From positions 1 to 64,000 of the forward strand of contig CAJUOM010000002.1 in assembly GCA_910588255.1 (NCBI GenBank): a stretch of DNA of 64,000 nucleotides. The letters run 5' to 3'. Below the pieces are notes generated by a model. It searched no databases. It was not told the origin of the DNA and saw only the letters and a program-made list of their open reading frames with translations. The DNA is from an uncultured Alphaproteobacteria bacterium. GTDB lineage: Bacteria; Pseudomonadota; Alphaproteobacteria; RUG11792. Positions 8,412 to 17,830 of the stretch are shown here, piece by piece (within the stretch, counting starts at the first letter, position 1; every line of letters starts with the position of its first letter). Position numbers and translations under genes: made by a program.

Positions 8412-9644
8412 TCATATAACAAGCAATATTGGATTTTCCAAATAGTTAACTAATTTCTCCAAAAATTTCGCAGCATCTCCGCCGTTTATTACTCTATGAT
8501 CAACTGCATACCCTATAGTTATTATATCTGCAGGAATAATCTTATCTTCATCATTGTAAACTGGTGATTTCTTGGCAGGTCCAATAGAAAGTATACTACC
8601 CTGTGGAGGATTGATTATGGAAAAGAAGCCATCAATATTATACATTCCTAAATTCGAAATAGTAATACTTCCTCCCATAAACTGATCTGGCTTTAATTTT
8701 CCTTCTTTTGATTTTTTTGCTAGATTTTTTATTTCCTTTGAAATAACTTCAATGCCTTTCAGATCAGCACTCCAAATAACAGGAGTAAATAGCCCATCTT
8801 CTACAGCAACAGCAACAGCAACATCAACAGTATTAAATCTCCTGACTTTACCATTATTCCAAATAACATTAACAGCAGGTTCCTCTTTTAAAGCTAATGC
8901 AACAGCTTTAGTTATTAAATCATTAACTGTTATTTTCGTATCAAGTTTTCCGCTATCATTGATTTGCTTCCTGATTTTCAAAAGTTCTGTAACGTTTGCA
9001 GAAACCGACATATAGAAATGCGGAACTTCATTTTTACATTTTGTAAGTTTTTCCGCAACAACTTTTCTCAAAGAAGATGCCGGTTCGTCTATAAATTTCG
9101 ATATTTTTGGAAAGTCAGTTTTCATTGTATGGCTTGTTAGTTGTTTTATATTTAAAACATCTTCTTTAATAATTCTTCCATGAGGACCTGTGCCTATTAT
9201 TGAAGTCAAATCTATTCCATACTCATTTGCAATTCTTTTTGCTAAAGGACTTGCTTTTATTCTTTCTGGAATTTCAATTTTTTCACATGGAGTTTCGACA
9301 ATAGTTTCTGAAACAATCTCAATTTTAGAAACATTTACCTCGTCACTCAGAGTTGAAACAGATGCTTTAGCAATAGCTTTCTTTATATCTTCTTCTGTAT
9401 CATTTTTTTGTTTAATAACAGCAATCGGAGCCCTGACTGGAACATCATGAGTTCCTGCTGGAATTAATATTTTGGCTAATATTCCTTTGTAGATGGATTC
9501 AACTTCCATCGTCGCCTTATCTGTATCTATTTCAGCAATAACGTCTCCAACAGATATTTCATCACCTTCGTTTTTGCACCAAGTAACTAAGTTTCCTTTT
9601 TCCATAGTAGGACTAAGGGACGGCATTTCGAATATTATCGCCAT
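8412..9644 (-). CDS. pdhC: Pyruvate dehydrogenase E2, dihydrolipoamide acetyltransferase
   Basis: E2 is the core of the pyruvate dehydrogenase complex and transfers acetyl groups from lipoyl-lysine to CoA. It has a lipoyl domain at residues 1-75 with the lipoylated lysine in DTDKATME (K43), an E1/E3-binding domain at about 130-165 (ASPLAKRIANEYGIDL, GTGPHGRI), and a catalytic domain to residue 410. The catalytic motif, normally DHRxxDG, reads DHRVINGG, so the usual aspartate is asparagine. The E1 and E3 genes are not adjacent. The gene is flanked by an R2 repeat and a 260-base spacer with no other visible features. Confidence 0.93.
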   Translation of the reverse strand: MAIIFEMPSLSPTMEKGNLVTWCKNEGDEISVGDVIAEIDTDKATMEVESIYKGILAKILIPAGTHDVPVRAPIAVIKQKNDTEEDIKKAIAKASVSTLSDEVNVSKIEIVSETIVETPCEKIEIPERIKASPLAKRIANEYGIDLTSIIGTGPHGRIIKEDVLNIKQLTSHTMKTDFPKISKFIDEPASSLRKVVAEKLTKCKNEVPHFYMSVSANVTELLKIRKQINDSGKLDTKITVNDLITKAVALALKEEPAVNVIWNNGKVRRFNTVDVAVAVAVEDGLFTPVIWSADLKGIEVISKEIKNLAKKSKEGKLKPDQFMGGSITISNLGMYNIDGFFSIINPPQGSILSIGPAKKSPVYNDEDKIIPADIITIGYAVDHRVINGGDAAKFLEKLVNYLENPILLVI

Positions 9645-9907
9645 ATGATAAAATCATAAAAAATTATTGATATCATTATATTATCATTTTGCGTTCTATT
9701 TTTTAAGCAAAATTTTAAACGCTTAAAATAGCGTATGTAATATAAAAAAATTTTACTCCACACTATTTTTTTCATTAAGTTATAATCTAATCATCAAAAA
9801 TGTTTCTATGATGCTACTATATTACTTGCACTTTTCTAATAAATTTTCAATATTATATTGTTTGTATTTATAGTTCAATAAACGTTTAAAATATTTTTAG
9901 ATAATTT

Positions 9908-11032
9908 TTAGTTTTCTCGCAAGTATACTTTCAAACTCTTGCATATTTCTTTTATGTCATTTAATGAACAAACTTCTTCTCTTGATGATTTTTCCAATGT
10001 ATTATAAATAATCTTATATATATCACAGAAGCTGATTTTTCCTTTCAAAAACTCACTTATAGCATATTCATTTGCCGTATTCAAAGCTATTACTTTCTTC
10101 TCTTTGAAAGCATAATATGCCAAATTTATATTTCTTTTTTGCCATGTTTTTAATTCTCTGAAATTCAAAGTTTTTAATTTGCAAAAACCTAAATCGGGTA
10201 ACTCACAATCAATTCTGTGTGGATAATTCAATGCATATGAAATAGGTAAAATCATATCGGGAAAAGATAGTGAGGCTCTATAAGATCCGTCATTAAATTT
10301 CACTAAACCATGAATTATTGAAGAAGTATGAATAATCGATCTTATGTTATTTATTGGAAAGTTGAAAAGATATGAGGCTTCAATTATTTCCAGAGCTTTA
10401 TTTATCAACGTTGCACTGTCTATTGTAATCTTCTTTCCCATTTTCCAATTTGGATGTTTCAAAGCATCAGACAACGTGACTTGTTTTAAATCTTTTTCTT
10501 CAAAATCTACAAAAGGACCTCCAGATGCAGTTAATATTATTTCCTTGATAAACTCTTTTTTTTCTCCATGAATACATTGAAATATAGCACTATGTTCTGA
10601 ATCAACTGGTATTATTTCCGTTTTTGTTTTTCTTGCAAGATCTGTCAATAAATTTCCCGCAGAAATAATCACTTCCTTTGTCGCTATGGCTAACCTTTTT
10701 GTATTTCCTAATGTTGAAAACGTTGGATCCAAACCCGCGATTCCTGAAATAGCCATAACACAACAATCTGTTTTCAATTTGGCAATATTATTTATTTCTT
10801 CTTTTGGGATTACTTTTATATTTTCCTCTAACAAAACTTCGTTTACAATTTTAAATGCTTTATTGTCAGTAACGCAGACATATTCAGGATGATAATATTT
10901 CGCTTGTTCTATGAGTTTTTTATAATTACGATTTCCCGAAATGGCTGTTATTACAAAACCGGATGCTTTCGCAACTCTTAAAGCTTTTTCACCAATCGAA
11001 CCAGTTGAGCCAAACACACTTATATTCTTCAT
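9908..11032 (-). CDS. dxr: 1-deoxy-D-xylulose 5-phosphate reductoisomerase
   Basis: This is the second enzyme of the MEP isoprenoid pathway and makes methylerythritol phosphate with NADPH. The NADPH-binding loop GSTGSIG is at residues 8-14, the metal ligands are D144 and E146 in VDSEHSAIFQ, and the flexible-loop region HPNWKMGKKITIDSAT is intact. At 374 residues it is close to the usual 385-400. Its start overlaps the end of cdsA by four bases (ATGA), showing translational coupling. Together with ispH in the same window it implies a functioning MEP pathway. Confidence 0.96.
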   Translation of the reverse strand: MKNISVFGSTGSIGEKALRVAKASGFVITAISGNRNYKKLIEQAKYYHPEYVCVTDNKAFKIVNEVLLEENIKVIPKEEINNIAKLKTDCCVMAISGIAGLDPTFSTLGNTKRLAIATKEVIISAGNLLTDLARKTKTEIIPVDSEHSAIFQCIHGEKKEFIKEIILTASGGPFVDFEEKDLKQVTLSDALKHPNWKMGKKITIDSATLINKALEIIEASYLFNFPINNIRSIIHTSSIIHGLVKFNDGSYRASLSFPDMILPISYALNYPHRIDCELPDLGFCKLKTLNFRELKTWQKRNINLAYYAFKEKKVIALNTANEYAISEFLKGKISFCDIYKIIYNTLEKSSREEVCSLNDIKEICKSLKVYLREN

Positions 11033-11661
11033 AATAAAATATATTTTATAATGATAAACACATAAGTAACCAGAAGGAAACTATCAAGTCTATCGCAAAT
11101 CCCACCGTGACCTGGAATAATATTTCCTGTATCTTTCACTCGTAATATTCTTTTTACTTTTGATTCCAACAAATCTCCGAGTATGGAAGCAATAATCATA
11201 AAAATAGAAGCAATTACTAACTTGTTGTTATTAAAATATTTTCCTATATATATCCAAGAAATAATAAAAGCGGCAATACCTCCACAGATTACACCTGACC
11301 ACGTTTTATTCGGACTAATTTTTGATGCAAACTTTGGCCCTTTAAATAATTTTCCGCAAAAATACGCAAATATATCACATGACCAAACGATTACGAAACA
11401 CCAATAAATCTCAGTCGAAAATGAATTAGGGAATTTATAAGAATCATAAATCCAAAACAACATTGGAATCGAAATATATAACAAACCAAATAAAAATAGA
11501 AATGATTTTTTGCCATTTATGGAAAACCATTCATAAAACATTAAAATAGCACAAAGAGTTATAAGAGATTGAAATACTACTCCCCCTTGATTTATTCCAA
11601 ATATTGTAATAACAGCTAAAAATACCGCGCTTATAATGCGTAAAATTAAATTATTTACCAT
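11029..11661 (-). CDS. cdsA: Phosphatidate cytidylyltransferase CdsA (compact)
   Basis: CdsA makes CDP-diacylglycerol from phosphatidic acid and CTP in the inner membrane. The signature is clear near the C-terminus (RVKDTGNIIPGHGGICDRLD). At 210 residues it is shorter than the usual 260-285. The loss lies in the N-terminal membrane segments, while the catalytic end is intact. It overlaps uppS by 11 bases and dxr by four, the classic uppS-cdsA-dxr order; frr is separate, 6 kb away. Confidence 0.93.
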   Translation of the reverse strand: MVNNLILRIISAVFLAVITIFGINQGGVVFQSLITLCAILMFYEWFSINGKKSFLFLFGLLYISIPMLFWIYDSYKFPNSFSTEIYWCFVIVWSCDIFAYFCGKLFKGPKFASKISPNKTWSGVICGGIAAFIISWIYIGKYFNNNKLVIASIFMIIASILGDLLESKVKRILRVKDTGNIIPGHGGICDRLDSFLLVTYVFIIIKYILL

Positions 11662-12331
11662 ATGTCCGTTTCCTATTAGAAAATTCTTTTATTGCCTTTT
11701 GAAGCTCTGTTTTGCTAAAATCAGGCCAAAGTAAATCTGAAAAATAAAATTCACTGTAAGCTGATTGCCATAATAAGAAATTACTCAACCGTTGTTTTCC
11801 GCTTGTTCTAATTATCATATCCGGATCAGGAATCCCTGCTGTATCAAGATTATACGAAATGACCTCTTCAGAAATATCTAAACCTAATTCGGATATTTTT
11901 TTTAAACATCGAATGATTTCATCACGAGCTCCATAGCTAATTGCTAATTGAACAATAATATCCGTGTTATCTTTTGTTTTCTCTTCATATTCCATTAAAA
12001 TATCTTGAATTTCTTGAGAAAGCTTTGTTTTGTCTCCGATAACTTTTAACCTTGCATTAGCATTTAAAACTGCTTTTATTGAAGGATCATTTCGAAAAAA
12101 ATTCAATGCTAATCTCATAAATTCAGCTACCCAAGATTTCGGACGATTCCAGTTTTCGGATGAAAAAGCATAAAAAGTTGCATATTTTATGCTTGAGTTT
12201 TTTAACTCTAATATAATTTTTGACATATTTTGCATTCCTTTTAGATACCCCTCCATTTTAGGACAATTATTCAAAGTTGCCCAGGAAGAATTACCATCCA
12301 TTATAAATGCTATATGTTTTAATGAATCCAA
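11651..12331 (-). CDS. uppS: Undecaprenyl diphosphate synthase with altered N-terminal motif
   Basis: This cis-prenyltransferase makes the lipid carrier for peptidoglycan and O-glycans. The C-terminal signature IRTSGKQRLSNFLLWQSAYS is well conserved, including the arginines that bind isopentenyl diphosphate, followed by FYFSDLLWPDF. At the N-terminus the family motif MDGNGRWA reads MDGNSSWA (residues 11-18). The downstream Arg and His of the RxxGH region appear as K25 and Y29. D12, G13 and N14 remain. At 226 residues it is about normal length. Position and operon support the assignment despite these changes. Confidence 0.9.
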   Translation of the reverse strand: MDSLKHIAFIMDGNSSWATLNNCPKMEGYLKGMQNMSKIILELKNSSIKYATFYAFSSENWNRPKSWVAEFMRLALNFFRNDPSIKAVLNANARLKVIGDKTKLSQEIQDILMEYEEKTKDNTDIIVQLAISYGARDEIIRCLKKISELGLDISEEVISYNLDTAGIPDPDMIIRTSGKQRLSNFLLWQSAYSEFYFSDLLWPDFSKTELQKAIKEFSNRKRTYGK

Positions 12332-12337
12332 ATTTGT

Positions 12338-12913
12338 TTACCCAATTTTAACATATGAAACAACTTTCTTTACTCCACTTATCTTCTGAATTGTGGAAAG
12401 TGCAATATCCAGTTCCTCTTGAGTTCGAGCAATACCTAGAACATAAACAACTCCGTTCATTGTTTTTATTTTATAATTAACAGAACGTACTTCTTTCTTG
12501 CAAACCAAAGCAGAACGGCAAGTTGATGTAATAAAGTCATCTTTAACTACCTGCCCAGGATCATCTTTGTCAGATACGACTATATGGTTATTAACTTCTG
12601 TAACTCCTCTTACCGACCATGCTTCGCGTTCAGCAATACTCACCCATTCTGGATTTGTGACATTACCAGTCAATAGGACACAACCATAGTCAGTAACCAC
12701 AGAAACCTGACTAAATAAATTGTGATCTATTTTATAAAGTTTCTGCTTTATTATCATATCAGTTTTCGTATCGCTTAGACTGTTTCCGACATTCTTATCT
12801 CGAAGGGCTGTATATCCTCCAGCAACCATCCCTCCTCCAACAATAACAGGAACACATCCTGTAATAAAAACAGAAGAACTAAGCAACAATAAGATTTTCA
12901 ACTTGAAATGCAT
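12338..12913 (-). CDS. dolP: Dual BON-domain lipoprotein, DolP/YraP-like
   Basis: This is a predicted outer-membrane lipoprotein. With the ATG at 12913 the signal peptide runs MHFKLKILLLLSSSVFITGC and the lipobox cysteine is residue 20. Two BON domains follow, at about 45-110 and 115-190 (LLTGNVTNPEWVSIAER and VYVLGIARTQEELD). In E. coli DolP supports outer-membrane integrity and lies close to yraN, and the same order (yraN then dolP) is seen here. A longer TTG start at 12937 would weaken the signal peptide. The gene overlaps the end of yraN by 35 bases. Confidence 0.88.
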   Translation of the reverse strand: MHFKLKILLLLSSSVFITGCVPVIVGGGMVAGGYTALRDKNVGNSLSDTKTDMIIKQKLYKIDHNLFSQVSVVTDYGCVLLTGNVTNPEWVSIAEREAWSVRGVTEVNNHIVVSDKDDPGQVVKDDFITSTCRSALVCKKEVRSVNYKIKTMNGVVYVLGIARTQEELDIALSTIQKISGVKKVVSYVKIG

Positions 12914-13319
12914 TTTCAATATATTCAAATCTACCAACTGAATCTAAACATACCACATCTATACGATAGTTTTCAAATATTTCTTTTCTTTCAGATATTA
13001 CATAAAGCAAAGAATTTAAAATTCTGCATTGTTGTCGTGTTGTTATGCAGGCTTTAGCTGCAGCTAAAGTTTTTCGTTGTTTGACTTCAACGGCCACAAG
13101 ATCATGCCCTTTTTGCGATAATATATCAATTTCTCCATAATGTGTTCTAATTCTTTTTCCAAGAATTTTGAATCCTTTAGATTCTAATATTTTTTGAGCA
13201 CATAATTCTGCAGAAATTCCCTTCTCGTAATTTGTTAAAAAATTTCTATTAAAAGAACTTAAATAATAAATATTGTTAAAGTTTTCATTAACAGTATTAT
13301 TAGTAACAACAAAATTCAT
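12879..13319 (-). CDS. yraN: UPF0102 endonuclease-fold protein YraN
   Basis: This small protein has a predicted Holliday-resolvase-like or restriction-endonuclease fold. The core motif HYGEIDILSQKGHDLVAVEV matches the acidic and lysine residues conserved in the family. At 146 residues it carries an N-terminal extension of about 30 residues compared with the usual 115-130. A strong ribosome binding site AGGAGG (13324-13329) precedes ATG 13319. It lies in the same direction as mutS upstream and overlaps dolP downstream. No function is firmly established for the family. Confidence 0.9.
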   Translation of the reverse strand: MNFVVTNNTVNENFNNIYYLSSFNRNFLTNYEKGISAELCAQKILESKGFKILGKRIRTHYGEIDILSQKGHDLVAVEVKQRKTLAAAKACITTRQQCRILNSLLYVISERKEIFENYRIDVVCLDSVGRFEYIENAFQVENLIVA

Positions 13320-13350
13320 TTATACCTCCTTATATTTATATTATAACACT

Positions 13351-15771
13351 TTAAGTCAATTTTTCCAACAACGATTCAGCTTTTTTTAAAACATTCTCAG
13401 GAAATCCTGCCAATCCAGCAACATTAATACCATAAGATTTATCTGCAAAACCTGGTTTTATTTTATGTAAAAATACGATATCTTTGTTCCATTCTTTGAC
13501 TTCTACAGTTAAGAAATTAATTTCCGGAAGAGTTTTTTCTAGGGCTTTTAATTCATGATAATGAGTTGCGAAAATAGTTCTAGATTTTATTTTTGTTGCA
13601 ATCTCTTCAATAACAGCCCAAGCGATAGCCAACCCGTCATAAGTTGAGGTCCCTCTCCCTATTTCATCTAATATAACAAAAGAATTTTTCGTTGCATTAT
13701 GCAAAATCGTTGCAGTTTCAATCATTTCAACCATAAATGTTGAACGTCCTGAAGAAATATCATCAGATGCTCCAACACGACTAAAAATTCTGTCCACTAC
13801 TCCTATTTTAGCAAAAGCAGCGGGAATGAAAGAACCGATTTGAGCCATAATTATAATAATAGCATTTTGTCTGAGATAAGTGCTCTTTCCTCCCATATTA
13901 GGCCCTGTTAAAATCGAAACAGAATGATATGATGTAATTTCACAATCATTTTCAACAAAATTACAACCTTTGTTTTTCAAATTATTCTCAACAACAGGAT
14001 GTCTGCCTTTTTCTATTTTTAACACATTTTCTTCACATATTTGTGGTCTGGTATAATTATTTTCGATAGCCAATCGAGCAAACGAAGTCACGATATCCAA
14101 AAATGAAATATTATTCGAAATTTCTTTTATAAAATCGCTTAATTTTGATACTTTTTCAATTAACTCATTAAATATTGAGAGTTCTCGTCGTTTGACATTA
14201 GTTTCTGCAGAATAAATCTTATCCGCTATATCTATAAGTTCGTCAGATGTATATCTTAAACTTGAAGCAAGAGATTGTCTATGTATGAAGTTATATGGAA
14301 TTTTTTTCGCAAAGTTCGGAGAAAATTCGATAAAATAGCCTATAAGTGAGTTACTTTTAATTTTTAAGTTAGGAATTCCTGTTTCTTTCGTGTACTTTAA
14401 TTGAAGAGATTTTATTATTGATCCGCTATTTTCCAGCATATCAAGATATCCATCCAGCTCTCTGTCATAACCCTTTTTTATAAAATTCCCTTCTCTTGCA
14501 AGGGATGGCAGATTATCTGATAATGCATTATCTAAATCATTAACAATAGGTGTTAGATCAGTGTAATATAAGTTCATTCCATCAAAAATTGAAAAATCCT
14601 GAAGTATTCCACCTATCTGGAAAGAACTTTTCAATGCGACACAAACACATTTTAAATCTCTAGGACCTGCTTTATTTAACAATATTCTCGATACAGATCT
14701 TTCAACATCAGGAAATTCTGAAAAAACTTCAGATAGTTTGTTTAATACCTCTTTGTGATTGATAAAAAACCCAACTAAATCTAATCTCTTATTGATTTTT
14801 GTTATGTTAGTAAGCGGTTCCATTAGCCATCTGAAAAGCATTCTGCTGCCTTGTGAAGTTAATGTCCTGTCTATATTGGAAAGTAAAGATGCCTTCTTAT
14901 CACCTGATTGAGATATTGTTAATTCAAGGCTTTTTCTTGTAAAACTATCAAGATACATATAATCTGAAGACTTTATCAATTTCGGAAAATCTAATTTAAT
15001 ATCACCGGATTTATAAACCTCGGAAACATACTCAACAATAGCAGTTATAGCTTCTAGTGCATGTTGGGATAAGTTTCCGAAAACATCCAAAAATCTGATT
15101 CCAAAAAATTTGGTTATTCTATCTGAAACAGTAAACTTTGAAAATTTTGAGTTAGGAATCGGACGTATTATGGATTTATAATTGCTTAATATATCAATAA
15201 ATTCTTTTTGAGAAAGTAAATCGTCAGAGCAAATTATTTCCGAAGGTGAAATCTTTGAAATCGCAGAAAGTAAATCTGTGTTACTTATTTCCTCTATAAG
15301 AAACTTCCCTGTGGAAACATCCGTGTACGCAATGGCTAAGATATTATTTGAAGAGTTTGAAATTGCTAAGAGAAAGTTATTGGATTTTTCAGATAACATC
15401 GATTGCTCTATTAATGTTCCTTTTGTGATTATACGTGTTACATCTCGCTCAACTGTAGCTTTACTTCCCCCCCTCTTTTTTGCTTCTTCAGGAGTTTCTA
15501 GTTGTTCGCAAATTGCAATCCTAAATCCAGCTTTAACTAATTTTGTTAAATACATTTCAGAGGCATGCCAAGGAACCCCACACATTGGAACATCTGCACG
15601 TTTTGTGAGAACCAATCCTAACTCTTTTGAAACAACTAAAGCATCTTCATAAAACAACTCATAAAAATCACCTAATCTATAAAACAAGAGATAATCTTTA
15701 TATTGCTCCTTTATAGAGCAGTATTGCCGCATCATAGGGGTCAATTGAGTCGCGTTATTCTTCTTACTCAT
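13351..15771 (-). CDS. mutS: DNA mismatch repair protein MutS
   Basis: MutS recognises base mismatches and small loops in DNA and recruits repair. It has the N-terminal mismatch-binding domain (LLFYRLGDFYELFYEDA), Walker A GPNMGGKST at residues 623-631, and Walker B with signature DEIGRGTSTYDGLAIAW. At 806 residues it is slightly shorter than most (850-900), missing mainly the very C-terminal part. Its start overlaps ispH by eight bases. An intact MutS matters here: unlike many reduced endosymbionts, the cell appears to keep mismatch recognition, so the frameshifts nearby are not simply explained by its loss. Confidence 0.97.
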   Translation of the reverse strand: MSKKNNATQLTPMMRQYCSIKEQYKDYLLFYRLGDFYELFYEDALVVSKELGLVLTKRADVPMCGVPWHASEMYLTKLVKAGFRIAICEQLETPEEAKKRGGSKATVERDVTRIITKGTLIEQSMLSEKSNNFLLAISNSSNNILAIAYTDVSTGKFLIEEISNTDLLSAISKISPSEIICSDDLLSQKEFIDILSNYKSIIRPIPNSKFSKFTVSDRITKFFGIRFLDVFGNLSQHALEAITAIVEYVSEVYKSGDIKLDFPKLIKSSDYMYLDSFTRKSLELTISQSGDKKASLLSNIDRTLTSQGSRMLFRWLMEPLTNITKINKRLDLVGFFINHKEVLNKLSEVFSEFPDVERSVSRILLNKAGPRDLKCVCVALKSSFQIGGILQDFSIFDGMNLYYTDLTPIVNDLDNALSDNLPSLAREGNFIKKGYDRELDGYLDMLENSGSIIKSLQLKYTKETGIPNLKIKSNSLIGYFIEFSPNFAKKIPYNFIHRQSLASSLRYTSDELIDIADKIYSAETNVKRRELSIFNELIEKVSKLSDFIKEISNNISFLDIVTSFARLAIENNYTRPQICEENVLKIEKGRHPVVENNLKNKGCNFVENDCEITSYHSVSILTGPNMGGKSTYLRQNAIIIIMAQIGSFIPAAFAKIGVVDRIFSRVGASDDISSGRSTFMVEMIETATILHNATKNSFVILDEIGRGTSTYDGLAIAWAVIEEIATKIKSRTIFATHYHELKALEKTLPEINFLTVEVKEWNKDIVFLHKIKPGFADKSYGINVAGLAGFPENVLKKAESLLEKLT

Positions 15772-16660
15772 TTTGCGTATTGAACTCTTTTATAACTATA
15801 TCTAGTTTTTGTTTTAAAAATTCCAATAAATCTTGAACTATTTCATCTGGAGTGGAAGCTGCAGATGTAATCGCTATACTATTAATACCATCAAAATTAT
15901 AATCTGTTAAATTTTCTTTTGAATCAATAAGTATTGCTTCTTTTGTTCCTGCACTAATGGCAACTTCACGTAGTCTGTTTGCATTTGAAGAATGAGAAGA
16001 ACCAACGACTATAAACAAATCGATTGAATTTGCAATACGTCGTACCGCATCTTGTCTTTCTTTTGTTGCGTAACAAATGTTATCTTGATTTGTTGACTTT
16101 ATATGAGGAATTTTCTCTTTTAATTTCTTAACCACATTTTCTACGACTGTTGAATCAAGGGTAGTCTGCGTGAAATATACAACTTCATCATCTGATAAAT
16201 CAGGGAGCAAATCAACATCTATCTCGTCATAAACAACATATGTATCTTTATTTCCTGCATATCCCAAAAGGGCTATTATTTCAGCGTGAGATCTGTGTCC
16301 GATAAGAACTATTTTTTTTTCAGATTCAGTTTCTTTCTTTACACTATTTTGAATAGATTTCACGATAGGACAAGTACCATCAATTATTGTTAATTCTTTT
16401 GATTCCGCTTTTTCAATAACATGAGGAGAAACTCCATGTGCTGAAAACATAACAACAGATCCATCAGGTATATCATCTAATGAATCGACTTTTATTAACC
16501 CTTTTTCTTCTAGTTGTTTTATGAAAATTTTGTTATGAATTATATCTTCTGTTATGTATATAGTTCCATATAATTTTAACATTTGCCTTGCCATATCCAC
16601 TGCGCGAGAAACTCCAGAACAAAATCCTCTTGGAGATAACAAATAACAAATAACAGACAT
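15764..16660 (-). CDS. ispH: 4-hydroxy-3-methylbut-2-enyl diphosphate reductase
   Basis: IspH is the last enzyme of the MEP pathway and gives IPP and DMAPP using a 4Fe-4S cluster. The three cluster cysteines are C14 (RGFCSG), C97 (DGTCPIV) and C196 (NICYATKERQ), all at the expected spacing. At 298 residues it is of normal length. It heads the leftward ispH-mutS unit and is followed with an eight-base overlap by mutS. An R1 repeat lies about 125 bases upstream in the same orientation. Confidence 0.96.
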   Translation of the reverse strand: MSVICYLLSPRGFCSGVSRAVDMARQMLKLYGTIYITEDIIHNKIFIKQLEEKGLIKVDSLDDIPDGSVVMFSAHGVSPHVIEKAESKELTIIDGTCPIVKSIQNSVKKETESEKKIVLIGHRSHAEIIALLGYAGNKDTYVVYDEIDVDLLPDLSDDEVVYFTQTTLDSTVVENVVKKLKEKIPHIKSTNQDNICYATKERQDAVRRIANSIDLFIVVGSSHSSNANRLREVAISAGTKEAILIDSKENLTDYNFDGINSIAITSAASTPDEIVQDLLEFLKQKLDIVIKEFNTQNE

Positions 16661-16783
16661 AGAAAATTTTAAAAAAATTTATTATTATCAGAATATAACA
16701 AATTTTCTAAAATAGCAATCTCGAATTAAATTAGCTATATGTTTTATGCTTGCACAACCTGGATTGTTAATCAGTCTATAATG

Positions 16784-16960
16784 TCTACTGAAAGCGCTAT
16801 AGGTACCACTGCGGTGTCAATGAAGTTTTCCGGTGAGACCATCATTCTAATTCACGCTTCGTGCCACACTTTGTTTATAATACGTCGCAAATCGTGCTCC
16901 ATTTGCGATATGTCTAAGGGTTAACTAACATCCATCCCTAAGGTGGAAGGGTTTATTAGG
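16784..16960 (-). repeat. Dispersed repeat R1, copy with a different central hairpin
   Basis: On the minus strand the arms match 1-168 and 60766-60940 (CCTTAGGGATGGATGTTAG; CACGAAGCGTGAATTAGAA; CTATAGCGCTTTC). The middle is unrelated and forms its own perfect hairpin TCGCAAAT/ATTTGCGA (16885-16892 with 16901-16908). It sits upstream of ispH in the same orientation. Nothing else is visible in 16661-17004. Confidence 0.8.
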
Positions 16961-17004
16961 ATAGGTTTCCTATTTAAAAATCAATCCATTCGCGTTGCCA
17001 ACGC

Positions 17005-17616
17005 CTACGGCGGAGAGAACGCTGAAATATCAAGAATAATTGATAAAGTTTTGCATACATTATTCTTAAATACTAAACAGTTTTTCACAACAATTCTCAG
17101 AAAATATCCATGATATGTAATACGTTTCAGGAAAACCGGAAACCTCCTCATACGAAGTCTATTTTCCATTCTCCGCCTTGGAGCATCACATTCCTTCAGA
17201 AGTTTGATCATCGCTTCACGCTTTTGCTCCTCACGAATCTCCTTTTTCGAAGGTATATGACGTACGAGTTTCACATTACAAACATTCATCAAAAGCTTTT
17301 CGACATAATGCTTCGAAGGTGATCCAATCTCAGGAATTCTGAGATCTCTTGCAACAATCTCAATACCTCCATAATCGTCCATATCAGACTCATAACATCT
17401 GAAATTTAGACGAGATTCCATCGCGAGGAATAAGGTTTTCCCATGTCTATCATGAAGTTTTATAAGCTGAGGACGCATAAAATATTCCTCATATTTCTTA
17501 TGAATTCTAATAAAAATCTCTGGTTTTTTGCGGTCATTAATGTAGCGATTATCAAACCTAATCTGCTGAAGTTTAATATCCTTATCACCACCCCAGATGG
17601 TCATATAAATTCTCAT
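17005..17616 (-). CDS. Orphan protein of unknown function between repeats
   Basis: I do not recognise this 203-residue protein. It is highly basic in the second half (an Arg/Lys-rich stretch at about 130-175) and has no signal peptide or clear membrane segment. A good ribosome binding site (AGGAG) precedes ATG 17616, supporting translation. The gene stands alone, bounded by R1 at 16784-16960 and R2 at 17695-17830. It could be cargo of a mobile element or a remnant of a longer gene. Apart from the start signal, evidence that it is functional is limited. Confidence 0.5.
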   Translation of the reverse strand: MRIYMTIWGGDKDIKLQQIRFDNRYINDRKKPEIFIRIHKKYEEYFMRPQLIKLHDRHGKTLFLAMESRLNFRCYESDMDDYGGIEIVARDLRIPEIGSPSKHYVEKLLMNVCNVKLVRHIPSKKEIREEQKREAMIKLLKECDAPRRRMENRLRMRRFPVFLKRITYHGYFLRIVVKNCLVFKNNVCKTLSIILDISAFSPP

Positions 17617-17694
17617 AAATTACTCCTAAAAGTTGATAGTCATTTAAATAAAAGTTGTTAAAGATTAAAGGAAAATATAGTATGTGAGTTACAT

Positions 17695-17830
17695 GGAGGG
17701 TGCGCAGCGTGTGGTATACTCATTAATTTTACCACACGCCGCGCGCCTGTATATCCCCTATATTTTCAGTATATCTCCAGCTCTTCTCCAAAGTCAAATC
17801 CTAAAAAGTCCCATAAAATTTTAGAGATTT
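17695..17830 (-). repeat. Dispersed repeat R2, full copy with palindrome (subtype A)
   Basis: The box (minus strand, 17791-17824) is followed on the minus strand by about 40 bases matching 60644-60690 (ATATACTGAAAATATAG) and then a palindrome. The palindrome arms are GCGCAGCGTGTGGTA and TACCACACGCCGCGCGC, at 17701-17716 and 17730-17746. It closely matches 60612-60738 in inverse orientation. It fills most of the gap before frr. Confidence 0.8.
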
